From Schistosoma mansoni (taxonomy: Eukaryota; Platyhelminthes; Trematoda; Strigeidida; Schistosomatidae): 64,000 nt of DNA. Shown here piece by piece: positions 43,095 to 53,644 of this stretch. The translations under genes were made by a program, and so were the position numbers. The stretch's first letter is position 1, and each line of letters starts with the position of its first letter. The DNA is taken from NCBI RefSeq assembly GCF_000237925.1, contig NW_017386077.1:1-64000 (forward strand), read 5' to 3'. Below the pieces are notes generated by a model. It did not search any database. It was given only the letters and a program-made list of their open reading frames with translations, and was not told the DNA's origin.

Positions 43095-45701
43095 TTGAAG
43101 AACGGAGCTAACACAAAAACTACCCACAAAAAGGTCGTGTGTGACCGACCTCAAGCAGTTATCCCTTGGGCACTGCGGTCACGCTCTCAGGTCATTAAGA
43201 CTACTTCTAACCCAATTTCCTTTTCAGGTACCTCTAGAAGAATCCTTCCACGGTGTGGGCAACCGGGAAGTGATAACTGCCCTCATACCTCTAACAACAC
43301 TCAAGACCACTGTATTCATAATCAATCTCCTTCTTCAATTCCTACTATTCCTTCTACCTTGACTTTCAACACTAAACTTCCTCTCTCGGTTTCCTCCTCA
43401 AGTGTCACCATGGCCAACGATTCTAGTGCGCGAAACACTGTCCCAGGTCTACTAAAACCTCGCTCCAAACTACACATTGGAGCCTTCAACGTACCTACCC
43501 TATGCCAAATCGGTCAACAGGCCTCCTTAGCTAAAACCCTAGAATCTCGTACCATTGATGTATGCTGTGTCTCCGAAACACGCATACAGGATCCCAGTGT
43601 GGTCATTCACTTGACCTCACCTCGCCAAAATGGACAGCCAACGAAATACACCCTCCGTGTATCTGGCGACCCGTTGTCTAGTTCTCGCGGACTTGCAGGT
43701 GTAGGCATAGCACTAAGTACAAGGGCAGAACAGGCACTACTAGAATGGATCCCCGTTAACAGTCACCTGTGTGCTGTCCGGCTAAATGGCTCCGTAAGAA
43801 CTCGGAAGGATAGGGACACACGTCGTTGCCTTTTCGTCGTTTCTGCCTACGCTCCGACTGACTGTAGCCATGATGAGGTGAAAGATGACTTTTACAGAAA
43901 GCTCTCTGAGCTTCTTCAGAAAGCTAAGCGCTCAGACATAGTAGTCGTAGCGGGTGACTTTAATGACCAGGTAGGCAGCTTAAATCAAACAGAAAGAGAT
44001 TTAGGTGGGTGTTTTAGTATTCCGGTTCAACGAACCGATAATGGTGATCGTCTGTTGCAACTATGCTCAGACAATCGTTTATTTTTGGCAAGCACTAATT
44101 TTAAACATAAGGAGAGACATCGTCTAACATGGCGACCACCTGCACCAAACCAACGATGGACTCAAATAGACCATATTGTCATCAGTCATCGTTGGAGAGG
44201 CTCAATAGAAGATTGTCGCTCGTATTGGAATACTTGTTTAGACTCTGATCACGCTTTAATACGAGCGCGCATTTGTCTGCGCCTCAATGGACGCAGGAAA
44301 AGTACACTAAGAAGACCCATTAGGATTGAACTGGAGGATGAAAAAGCCAAATGCGAATTCCAGAAACAACTGAGTTCACATCTAGGCAGTTCTGTAAACG
44401 AGACTGACCCAGATGCTGCTTGGAAAGACATACGAACAGCTGTGGAAACAGCAGTAACATCTATTAGTCATTTAAACCATAGGGCTCCAAAAAACCAATG
44501 GATTTCTTTTAAGTCTATTTCACTGATGGATTCGCGTAAACTCATCCCATCAGGCTCTGAACATGACGAAGAGCGTAAACAAATTAGATCTAGGTTAACT
44601 AAAAGTCTAAGGAACGATCGTGAGCAGTGGTGGGCAACGAAAGCAAAAGAGATGGAAAAGGCAGCGGCTGTAGGCAACACCAGGCAACTATTCAGACTAA
44701 TAAAAGAAACCGGAATTAAGAAGTCAAGTGTAAGTGAGACAATCTCGGAAAAAGACGGAACCCTTATCTGCTCTCAACCCAAACGTTTAGAACGATGGGC
44801 GGAACACTTTAAGGAACAGTTTAGCTGGCCTTCAGCTACTGCACAACTACCCACTATTCCCAGAAAACCTGAATGGAACATTGAAGTAGGCCCCCCGACC
44901 CTACTTGAAGTTCAAAAGGCTATAGGTAATCTGAAACGAGGAAGAGCAGCTGGACCAGATGGATTGGCTCCAGAGGTCTTTAAATATGGTGGTCCAATTT
45001 TAGCGATTAGGTTGACTAATATTCTGGCTAAAATCTGGGAGACGGATGTAATCCCATCCGACTGGTCACAATCACTTATTGTCCCAATATATAAAAAGGG
45101 GTCAAAATCATCCTGCGATAACCATAGAGGGATTAGTCTGACTAACATAGTATCTAAAATACTAGCCTCAATAATTATCAGGCGCCTAGCTAAGACTCGT
45201 GAACTGCAAACACGAGAAAATCAGGCTGGCTTCAGACCTGGTCGTGGCTGTATCGACCACATATTCACTATTCGTCAAGTTTTAGAGCACAGACACGTTT
45301 ATCGGCGTCCGACAATGATAGTTTTTCTTGACTTGAAAGCAGCATTTGACTCTGTAGACCGAGAGGTTCTGTGGCAGTGTCTGTCATTGAAAGGTGTACC
45401 TCAGAAGTACATAAACCTTGTGAAGGCTCTTTACTCGAACACTATCAGTCGAGTGAGAGCTTATGGCGAACTGTCATATGATTTTACAACCTCAAGTGGT
45501 GTACGTCAAGGCTGTCCACTATCCCCTTTTTTGTTTAACTTCATTATAGACCTGTTGCTGGAAATAACACTCTCGTCGACTGAATTTATAGGAGTTGATC
45601 TCCTACCAAGGGGACCACTAAGCGACTTAGAATACGCAGATGACATAGTCCTGTTTGGTGAAGACGCTGACAAAATGCAGTCTTCTGTTGGAACTCAGTA
45701 A
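43095..45701 (+). CDS. RTE-A endonuclease-reverse transcriptase (main part)
   Basis: 868 codons. The first ~125 residues are a Ser/Thr/Pro-rich leader without a known domain; Met at about residue 106, just before the endonuclease, is an alternative start. The endonuclease follows: LHIGAFNVPTLCQIG, the catalytic-Glu motif VSETRIQ, VVAGDFND, QIDHIVISHRW and the terminal SDH (about 383). The RT starts near 613 (RGRAAGPDGLAPEVFK) with YKKGS...NHRGISLTNIVSK, ENQAGFRPGRGC, FLDLKAAFDSVD, GVRQGCPLSPFLFNF and the catalytic YADD (about 845). All catalytic motifs are intact. Reading stops at 45701 because of a small frame change just after YADD. Confidence 0.92.
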   Translation: MKNGANTKTTHKKVVCDRPQAVIPWALRSRSQVIKTTSNPISFSGTSRRILPRCGQPGSDNCPHTSNNTQDHCIHNQSPSSIPTIPSTLTFNTKLPLSVSSSSVTMANDSSARNTVPGLLKPRSKLHIGAFNVPTLCQIGQQASLAKTLESRTIDVCCVSETRIQDPSVVIHLTSPRQNGQPTKYTLRVSGDPLSSSRGLAGVGIALSTRAEQALLEWIPVNSHLCAVRLNGSVRTRKDRDTRRCLFVVSAYAPTDCSHDEVKDDFYRKLSELLQKAKRSDIVVVAGDFNDQVGSLNQTERDLGGCFSIPVQRTDNGDRLLQLCSDNRLFLASTNFKHKERHRLTWRPPAPNQRWTQIDHIVISHRWRGSIEDCRSYWNTCLDSDHALIRARICLRLNGRRKSTLRRPIRIELEDEKAKCEFQKQLSSHLGSSVNETDPDAAWKDIRTAVETAVTSISHLNHRAPKNQWISFKSISLMDSRKLIPSGSEHDEERKQIRSRLTKSLRNDREQWWATKAKEMEKAAAVGNTRQLFRLIKETGIKKSSVSETISEKDGTLICSQPKRLERWAEHFKEQFSWPSATAQLPTIPRKPEWNIEVGPPTLLEVQKAIGNLKRGRAAGPDGLAPEVFKYGGPILAIRLTNILAKIWETDVIPSDWSQSLIVPIYKKGSKSSCDNHRGISLTNIVSKILASIIIRRLAKTRELQTRENQAGFRPGRGCIDHIFTIRQVLEHRHVYRRPTMIVFLDLKAAFDSVDREVLWQCLSLKGVPQKYINLVKALYSNTISRVRAYGELSYDFTTSSGVRQGCPLSPFLFNFIIDLLLEITLSSTEFIGVDLLPRGPLSDLEYADDIVLFGEDADKMQSSVGTQ

Positions 45702-46473
45702 TAATGCCAGGATGTTTGGGATGCGTTTCTCCCCATCCAAATGTAAATTGTTACTCCAGGACTGGCCTGCGTCAACACCCGAACTAAGGATAGGGAGTGA
45801 AGTAGTCGAACGTGTGGACAACTTCACTTATCTTGGAAGTCTGATCAGCCCTAATGGGTTGGTGTCTGACGAAATCTCAGCACGGATTCAAAAAGCTCGT
45901 TTGGCTTTTGCCAACTTACGTCACCTATGGCGAAGACGAGATATCCGTCTATCAATTAAGGGACGAGTATACTGCGCATCAGTTCGCTCTGTTCTACTTT
46001 ACGGCTGTGAAACATGGCCATTAAGAGTAGAAGACACTCGTAGGTTACTAGTATTTGACCACAGATGTCTTAGAAATATTGCTCGCATCTGCTGGGATCA
46101 CCGGGTAAGTAATAGTGAGGTTAGACGCAGGGTATTAGGGAACGATGGTAAATCAGTTGATGAGGTCATGAATCTTCATCGACTGAGATGGTTGGGCCAT
46201 GTGTTACGTATGCCTGAACACCGATTACCACGACGCGCTATGATGACTAGTATTGGGGATGGTTGGAAGAGAGTTAGGGGCGGCCAAACCAAAACATGGT
46301 ATCAGTGTTTGAAGTCACTAACTTCTAGCCTGAGCCATGTTGGCAGATGCAGACTACCTGGTTGGGGTCCGCGTGACTATCGTAACCAATGGTTGGAGAC
46401 TCTAGGTGACATGGCTCAGAATCGATCACAATGGCGTAGGTGTATACACCCTTTATCTTCCCTTAAACCTTGA
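45655..46473 (+). CDS. RTE-A reverse transcriptase C-terminal part, shifted frame
   Basis: Continues the RT after the frameshift: NNARMFGMRFSPSKCKLLLQ, the thumb motif VDNFTYLGSLISPNG, ARIQKARLAFANLRHLWRRR, then VRSVLLYGCETWPLRVEDTR and the C-terminal RRGGQ-like basic region with WLGHVLRMPEHRLPRRAM and RDYRNQWLETLGDMAQNRSQ, ending WRRCIHPLSSLKP. The true start is not the Met at 45655; this is the downstream half of one ORF. A single small deletion in the lineage explains the break. Confidence 0.9.
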   Translation: MVKTLTKCSLLLELSNNARMFGMRFSPSKCKLLLQDWPASTPELRIGSEVVERVDNFTYLGSLISPNGLVSDEISARIQKARLAFANLRHLWRRRDIRLSIKGRVYCASVRSVLLYGCETWPLRVEDTRRLLVFDHRCLRNIARICWDHRVSNSEVRRRVLGNDGKSVDEVMNLHRLRWLGHVLRMPEHRLPRRAMMTSIGDGWKRVRGGQTKTWYQCLKSLTSSLSHVGRCRLPGWGPRDYRNQWLETLGDMAQNRSQWRRCIHPLSSLKP

Positions 46474-46820
46474 GACTAAAATTGCTTCATATCTCTCTTC
46501 CTTCCTGTACTATATCCTTATATACAACCTTTCTTTATATACTACCACCACTAAATTAATTACTTCTATGAATCCGGTGTTCATCTTGTTGTGCTAACGA
46601 GGTATGGCAACTTGGACCGATGCATATATGTGCCTGGTCCTACGTTGTAGCTGACTGACTGAGTAGCTACTCAAAAGCAGCTGTTTATACATATTAGATG
46701 ACATCTTAAGGCACAAGGAGAGAGTGCCTGAAATAATGGCAAAGAGATAGGGTCAAAAATATCAAGCTGTGATCCTAAATGAGTGAGGTGCAAGATAATC
46801 GCACCTTTTGGAGCGCAGTG

Positions 46821-47196
46821 GGCGAGACTATAATTTATGAACGAGCCAGTCAGAAGCGTCTGAGGGATTTCAAGGTCAAGGCGTCCACACAAACAATATT
46901 GGAGCTATGTAGTATAGGTTGAAAGAGTATGTGCGACCTTACCATGGCCCAAGAGATCGACTATTATGGAGCCATATGGATGAGTTCCTCTTTCGTATGG
47001 ATTACGATTTTAGAACTCTTGAACCTACTTCTAACTCTGACAAGTTTTTGGACCATGTAAAAGAAGTGCGTCCATTTTGACTCTTTGGCATTGCATAACA
47101 TATTTTCATTCTGCACTAACTGTTATCTGATTTGTTGGCGCTTCTCAAGGTCAGTTGAGGTTCGTTTGAAGGTCGTCCATAAATTATAGTCTCGCC
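46821..47196 (+). mobile_element. Merlin-like (ISXO2) DNA transposon remnant with 19-bp perfect TIRs
   Basis: The terminal inverted repeat GGCGAGACTATAATTTATG (46821-46839) is matched exactly in reverse complement at 47178-47196. Inside, one plus frame (about 46870-47080) gives NNIGAM, one stop, then YRLKEYVRPYHGPRDRLLWS and HMDEFLFRMDYDF. This resembles the end of Merlin/ISXO2 transposases (N.IE.MW..LK..LR...DEF..R). The rest of the transposase is deleted. No clear 8-9 bp target duplication was seen. Confidence 0.75.
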
Positions 47197-48589
47197 GAAA
47201 ATACTTTCAGGTTACGACTTGAGGATATAAAGGTCATCTATATACTCAAGGAAATATAAGGAGGGTAGATCACACCCTTTCCAGGCCAGATACAATAGGT
47301 TTGGTAAAGGAAATCTAACTCTTTGTATATCGGTTGAACATGCCAACCTACCAAAAGTATGGGTTCTGAAATTTTTTAAAGATATCAAAGAGTTAGCTTA
47401 TGCATCTCCTGCTAACTTGGATAATTATTTCTCCGTAGGGACTTAATAGTTGGGTTATGTATACTTTCTTAAAAATATATCCAATTTGTCAAAAGAAAAT
47501 TAAATAACCCCGTAAATTCAGTTTCCTAGTTTGACGTTAATTCCTTAAGATTATTTTACATTATTTTTCTGACAAAATATTCCAAATTCCACGTTTAATG
47601 ACCTAAACCTGTTATCTTATTTACAAGAAACTAGTTTAATTTTAAACGATATCTAATCACTGTTTAATTAAACAATCATATGTAGTATTTTCATGGTGAT
47701 AAGTGGACATTATTAACAGTTTTAACCAATGAGAAGTTTTACATTCATTTGCTATCCGATCCACTGACATGAATCATAATGAAGCTGATTTTCAGCAAAC
47801 ATATTTTGTCAGGAATGTATGGAGACATAAAACGGATGAACACAAATCTGGTTACAATATTACCGGCACGCCACAACACCTGTAGTTCTATACCCCCCCT
47901 AATTATCATTTCCAGTACCTACGCATTCATCTTTTTTATGAAACAGCTTGGCTCATATCATCTCTACAGTGCGTCGTTTTACCAGGCTCTGAAAGCCATA
48001 TTTCTACAGGTAACCTTATATTATATTCGAAGATAAGTGAGATGAGAAGGGATAATTCCCGCCAAAAATTGATGTTGCTTATTTTCCTGATTGTTTTTTG
48101 TTCATGCAGTCATTATTTGTGTTCCTGTTCCAGTGGGGTCCTACTTTTATTTGGTCCTTAAGGACCCAATTAGGTTTGGCCATCAATTGGTAACACGAAA
48201 ATTGCAAAACTCAACATACGTACTTAGACTTTCATTGATATATGAAAGAAAAACGTCAGAGTTTTGAATACTTTAAATAGGTATATCAGCGAAAGTAAAA
48301 TTCCATTAGGGTTACGTAGTAATCAGTAGTTTTAATTTTCCAGAACATATCTAATTGGCACGAATCAATAACTAAACAGTTGAAACGGTTGTGTACGACA
48401 AATAAACACGCTTTACTGACCTACCTGAGATTGTCAGTATGAATGTACTGCTTCAAAATAATCACGTCTAACACTATATGAACACTGTTACGCAACCGTC
48501 AAATCCTTGCCAACGTAGAACTGTCCTAATCTCAATACTAATTTTTCAAATGGTTGTGGACGGAATAGAAGAAGCCTTCACTTAACGGG
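47197..48589. other. No confirmed gene; one exon-like open frame
   Basis: 47779-48009 stays open from ATG to a GTAACC donor-like site, with a hydrophobic stretch (PPLIIISSTYAFIFFMKQLG). It could be a host exon but has no recognisable family. The rest is unrecognised AT-rich sequence. Confidence 0.2.
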
Positions 48590-50491
48590 CTTCCATCTCT
48601 AGTAGCAGTGGATCACCAATACTTCCAGGGGGGATCTAGATATATTATCGATAAAAGAGGAAAAAGAAATTGGTAAATCATAGTAAGATATTATCCTTAG
48701 TCCATAAGAATAGATCAAGTTCTCTCTTAAAGGACTCCTGGGAAGTCGCTTGGACTAGCTCAGCCGGCAGCGAATTCCAGCATTTGACAATTCTTAAGGA
48801 GTAGCAGTTGTGTCTACAGTCCGTTCCGCTGTGTTGAGTTTCCAGTTTCTGAGTGTTACCCCTTAGGTTTGTATTGGGACTAAGATTAAGTAGGTGTTTA
48901 AGGGGATGTCCAGAAGTATTTAGGATGCTGAAAACAATTAGAATGTAACCTCTGAAATGCCTGTTTAGTGATTGAAGACGCTCTTCACAAGGCTTGAATT
49001 TGAGTCCCCGAACTGATTTCGTGGCTTGCCGTTGGGTACTTTCCAGTGTTCTTATTTTTTTGGAGGTAGGGAGGAAATACTATGTCCTCGTACTCTAAAT
49101 GAGGATGAATAAAACTGTTGAAGATCATTTAGAAAGTTCCACCGTCAAACTGGCCAAAAATGCTCTCCAATGTTAGCAGTGCAAGGTTTGCTCGAAAGGT
49201 ATTTTTGTTACAGTTAACGTAAGACTTCAAATCGTAGGCTGCCAGCAGTTCCAAATCATTTTTGACTTGGGATTCTTCCAGAGAGGAGTTCCCTAAGTTG
49301 TAACTATAGTCTACAACGTGTAGCAGATGGACTACTTTACACTTTGAAGTGTTGAAGGTAAGTCCGTTGTCATTTGCCCAACTTTGAATTCGAGTCAGAT
49401 CCTCCTGAATTACCATTATATCCTTTCGGTTAAGTATCTCTCTCCAAAGTTTCACATCGCCAGCAAAAAGGAATAAGTCAGATGAAACCTGTTGTAGAAG
49501 ATCGGTAATGTAAATCAAGAAGAGAAGAGGTGCTAGTATTGTGCCCTGGGAGACCCCACTATGACATTCGATAGCCTGAGAGAGTGAAGTTAACCCTGAC
49601 CTTAAAATGTCGATTTTTTAGATATGAAGCGGGCCAGTCAATTAGAGGTGGTTTGATACCCAAACGTCTAAGCTTATTGATAAGACTTATATGGTTGACC
49701 CTATCAAAAGCTTTTGAGAGATCAAGGTAATGATGTTAACCTTCCGTTTGCAATCAAGAATGCTTATCCATCTGTCCACCACAGTCAGCAGGTTGGTTAT
49801 ACAAAAGTGACCCTTCCTGAAACCATGCTGTTGGGTAGAGAAGAACTTTAAGGATAATAAGTATCCGTGTATATCATCGCATATCAGGGACTCCATAATT
49901 TTTGAAGGTATAGAGAGAAGGGCCACTGGTCGGTAGCTTGAGGGTTCGCTGCGTCGACCTTCTTTGAAAGTTGGTGTGATGTGAGCCACCCTCCGAATTT
50001 CTGATCGTTTGTTAAGACTTAGCGAGTGTAAGAACATCACGCTGAGCAGTGTTGCCAGGATTGAAGCTGCTTCCCTCAGTATAACAGAATGAAACATTTA
50101 CGGTCCAGGAGAAGTGTCTTTTCTTAGATGCTGCAGTCTACGGAACACCAGGTCAGCGCTCAGGTCCACTTCGGAAAGTCCTGTACAGTTGCGGATGAAG
50201 CCTTCATCAGTGTAGTGGATGTGGGTTGGTTGAAATATACGAGAGTATTGTTCAGCCAAAGTTTAGCAGCATCAACGTCGTTATTGGTCGGGCATTAGAA
50301 CTTAGCAGTTAAAAAAACCCCAGTTTTGGCTTGTCGAAGAAAAGCTACATAACGGAATGAGTTTCTCGGGCTGGAAACAAATTTATCGATAAGCTTGGTC
50401 TGGTACTGGAGCCTGTCTTATTGCCTTTGTGCATATGTTCCTTATATGTTTGTATTGCCTGTACATGGTGTTGTTATCAGTTCGTTTGTGT

Positions 50492-51124
50492 TCAGCCCAG
50501 CAGTGTCTTTTGCTGTTTAGTAAACGAAGAGCGCGGTTCTTTGATGATTGTAGGTTGCTTGTAGCGTTTGGGGACCGGTTTAGGAACAGAGTGCTTTGTA
50601 GTACATAAGAGCGTGTGCAGTGAGAAATCCCAGTGATCTTTTACTTCAAGGTAGTGGCGAACATCCCAATCAACCTGTTGTAGATAGTCCTGTAAAGCTG
50701 GCGCATTCAAGCGTTCGAAATTCCAGAGCCTGTTGCTGGTGGGACGTCTTAACTCAGTTTTGTTGACAAAATTGAAGGCTATAACGTCGTGATTGCTTCT
50801 CCCCAGGGGAGCCAGAATTGAGAGGTTGTCGACTAGGAATTCTTCATTTGTAAATACATAGTCTAAGAGCAACAGTTTCTCACTGTTTCCTAAACGAGTT
50901 GCCAACTTCACATCTTCGAATGATCCCAGATCCTCGATGAGGTTGAAGAACCGATCTTCAGTTAAGTTTTCACCTCCAATATACGTATGTCCTGCAAACT
51001 TGAGTCTAGAATCAGGATATGGTGAATCCGAGACGCGTAGAGCAGAACAATCCTTCCAGAATACGATATCAACGATTAACTTCCTGTAGATAACCACAAC
51101 TAGACACCTCGAGATGGCAGACAA
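50492..51124 (-). CDS. CR1-clade LINE endonuclease C-terminal part
   Basis: 210 codons. It contains RFFNLIEDLGSFEDVKLATR, LLLLDYVFTNEEFLVDNLSI and the terminal GRSNHDVIAFNFV (SDH-like catalytic end, His-Asp kept), then a linker towards the RT. The N-terminal half of the endonuclease is at 51553-51200 in another frame. Confidence 0.7.
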   Translation of the reverse strand: MSAISRCLVVVIYRKLIVDIVFWKDCSALRVSDSPYPDSRLKFAGHTYIGGENLTEDRFFNLIEDLGSFEDVKLATRLGNSEKLLLLDYVFTNEEFLVDNLSILAPLGRSNHDVIAFNFVNKTELRRPTSNRLWNFERLNAPALQDYLQQVDWDVRHYLEVKDHWDFSLHTLLCTTKHSVPKPVPKRYKQPTIIKEPRSSFTKQQKTLLG

Positions 51125-51568
51125 TCTTACTGAGCACCATACGGATTCATCAAGATTGAGAAACTCTTGGTTGTGAAGTTGGCGTACCTCCAGGCATGAT
51201 CATATATATAAGGCTACTCCGCCCTCCATTCCTCTTTTTCTGTCGTTGCGAAACAAAGACATCCCAAGTATTGCCAGCTCCTGGTCCGTAAACTGAGAAG
51301 ATATCCAAGTTCCAGATGTCCCTATCAGATGAGCATTATTAGCAATGAGAAGTTCACTTAGCTCATCCATTTTATTTGGTAAACTTGCGGCGTTCATGTG
51401 TAAGCATTTTATGCTTTCAATTTGAAACACATGAGCTTTTTCATGTTTGTCCATATGAGCCTTACGTGAATGGACGGGTAGCCTACCCATACAAGGTTCT
51501 CCGAGTTGGTAGTCCCTGTCATTTACACCATTTTTGTGATCAAGACAGTCCACAAGTTAAAGTGTCGG

Positions 51569-52129
51569 CTACACCTTGCTTTTGTGCTTGATCCTGGTGT
51601 CGTGTGGTCTATCCGGATTCATATGGATTCCAGTTGGCAACCGACGTCTGTTGGCACGAAATGCTTCCGGAGTTGCAGCCGACACATGAGAGGATGGGCA
51701 AGTTATCTTCATTAGCCGCGGTCTAGAATCTCTGTACTTCTTGGCTAGCCTCGTCGCATGTTCAGACAGTATGTTTTTCGGCTTGAAGGATTGCTTGATG
51801 AATTTCCATTCCCTAATATCAGAGCTTGTTTTACCAGGGCCCGTGCTTTCCGGTACACCTTGCACATTGATATTTCTTCCGCGGAAAAACTTCTCACGAG
51901 ATTCTTTAGGAAAGTTCCGGATGATATTTCTCTCAGAATACGGTATGCCACGCAGTATTTTTACGTTCCAATCGGATTTCGGTAAGTGGATAGCTAGCAG
52001 GACATCGTCTACGACGGTAGCATTCTTGAGTGTTACACGAAGTAGCCTCGGGCGATTTTGATGCTTAAAGTCCTTTCCCTGAGTGAACCATGTGACCATC
52101 AAAGCCTCTGTCCAACGATGTTCAAACAT
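51569..52129 (-). CDS. CR1-clade LINE ORF1, open C-terminal part
   Basis: 187 codons open on the minus strand: MFEHRWTEALMVTWFTQGKD, then LRVTLKNATVVDDVLLAIHL, PKSDWNVKILRGIPYSERNI and a basic C terminus (KYRDSRPRLMKITCPSS). This fits the single-strand nucleic-acid-binding ORF1 of CR1/Jockey LINEs. Upstream coding signal to about 52385 is interrupted by stops. Confidence 0.65.
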   Translation of the reverse strand: MFEHRWTEALMVTWFTQGKDFKHQNRPRLLRVTLKNATVVDDVLLAIHLPKSDWNVKILRGIPYSERNIIRNFPKESREKFFRGRNINVQGVPESTGPGKTSSDIREWKFIKQSFKPKNILSEHATRLAKKYRDSRPRLMKITCPSSHVSAATPEAFRANRRRLPTGIHMNPDRPHDTRIKHKSKV

Positions 52130-52400
52130 CTTGTTTAATTTTCTCTACAGCATCCTGTCACTTTTGTCCTGCAAACTGAGGGGTAGGTCAGGGTTGTCTT
52201 CAAGGTTCATGATTATGAGAGAGTCATCACGAACCGTTATTGATTTCCCAGGTTTTCACACTGCGTCCAGGTTCGGCATGTTGTTTGGAGGTCGAAGCGT
52301 GTTTCTGATTCCTAGGCTCTTTGATGACCGGACGGACATTCTTGGGAGTAGATTGTGCGGTCAAGTCACCAGTTGATTTCAGTAAAATACTTGAGATGTT

Positions 52401-53644
52401 CAGCTCAGACGGTAACGCCCGGTCTACTTAAATTCTGTCATTGAGGTCCAATCACCTATATTCACATTTTATCTATTTAACGATGGTTGGAATTAAAGAC
52501 CGAATGTGGTTTAAAATTTCCATATACAAGGTTTAGATTTGGATGACTAAGATAATGTTAGGTTCTTCAGCCTTTTAGGAGTTCTAGGATATTTTGAATA
52601 TGTATGTAAGGCCAGTAAAATGTCACTAAACCCTAGTTAAATCATCCGGTAATTGAGTCAGTGAATGACGAATAGTTCAATTATTCCAGCCAACATCAAG
52701 AACAAACAATGCGCATCAGTTTACTGCACGCCATGGACTGACCCATGCATCAGTGGTCTCCCTCTGTCCCTTGTATCTACTCTTGCTAATATATTCCTCT
52801 TAATACGTCGTTTGTGCCGCACGTTTGTCCAGGTAGCCATAGCACCTAGATACGACGAAAGGCTAGCGCACGTAGGATACTAACTGTGATGTGTGACTTT
52901 GACGTTAGACGGCCCCCAATCATTCAACACAAATCAACTACGTTGGTGACCTACATTGGTGAGCAAGACACAAAATAACACAGTCTATTATTATAATCCT
53001 CATTTTTAAGTTCTACACCTATTCTTTTTCATTTCTATCGTCCCTCAAGTTCGCCAATTACCGTGAACATTTGCTGTTTTATGTTAATAATGATTAAGAT
53101 TTAAGCTTAACTAATTAGTTCGATAGATAAAACTCACTAGTATGCTACGATTGTAAAAGGATATTATGATTCTTTAACAAGCATTAGCGACATGTAAATG
53201 TTTCTGTGTAATGTCAGCTAAAATACCAAGCACTCATATATATGGCCACAAATCAACGCAATTGCATATATCTCAGTATCTTATGTGAGCAAGACAAGAT
53301 CAAATATAGATTACGAATTCTTCTTCCGAGTTATTTACTTTAAACTATTTTCCGTCATAACCCATTAACTAGAATATTTTACTTGACCACTGCCTGCCTA
53401 ATCACCTATTTCTGCGTTCGTTGGTCAGAGGATATAAATGCGAGAAAATCCCGGTGAGTCTCAACCATAAATCTAAGACAATCTTGGATTTTCTTCAGAT
53501 TGTTTGTCAGACAGTGCCATGAATTTTGCCCAAATTATTTTTGGACCTATACAGACTCAGTCTGCAACGTTATGCTAAATGAAGAACTACAGCAACAATG
53601 TTCATATCTTAGAAGTGAGATTAACCCGGGCAAGTATCATAACT
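52401..53644. other. No gene recognised
   Basis: Unrecognised sequence between the CR1 LINE and the inverted-duplication arm. Short open frames only. Confidence 0.35.

Larger units (their letters stand above)
42906..46661 (+). mobile_element. RTE-A LINE, near full length, one visible frameshift
   Basis: It has a leader from about 42906, one long ORF (endonuclease plus RT plus C-terminal region) split by a single frameshift near 45685, and a short 3' UTR ending CTGACTGACTGA at 46661. It is the best-preserved LINE of the window and presumably recent. RTE elements insert by target-primed reverse transcription and need no ORF1. The shortened 3' copies at 7888, 40917 and 63751 share this end. Confidence 0.9.
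48590..52400 (-). mobile_element. CR1-clade LINE, near full length but decayed (ORF1, endonuclease, RT)
   Basis: Minus-strand order: ORF1 about 52385-51569 (RRM-like nucleic-acid-binding stretch with LLRVTLKNATVVDDVLLAIH); endonuclease 51553-50492 (CLHMNAASLPNKMDELSELL, TSGTWIS, DYVFTN, GRSNHDVIAF as the SDH-type end); RT 50097-49129 (SSYRPVALLSIPSKIMESLI, QHGFRKGHFC, and FAGD in place of FADD); then a C-terminal region (NSLPAELVQATSQESFKREL at about 48760) and a short 3' end. Several stops and frame shifts split ORF2. Unlike RTE, CR1 elements have a separate ORF1. Confidence 0.85.

Noticed and set aside
44249-45148. Minus-strand open frames opposite the RTE-A ORF
   Set aside because: Shadows of the plus-strand coding sequence without family similarity.
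43095-46473. Reading the two open parts as two host genes
   Set aside because: Motif order, overlap and comparison with RTE elements show one LINE ORF split by a frameshift.
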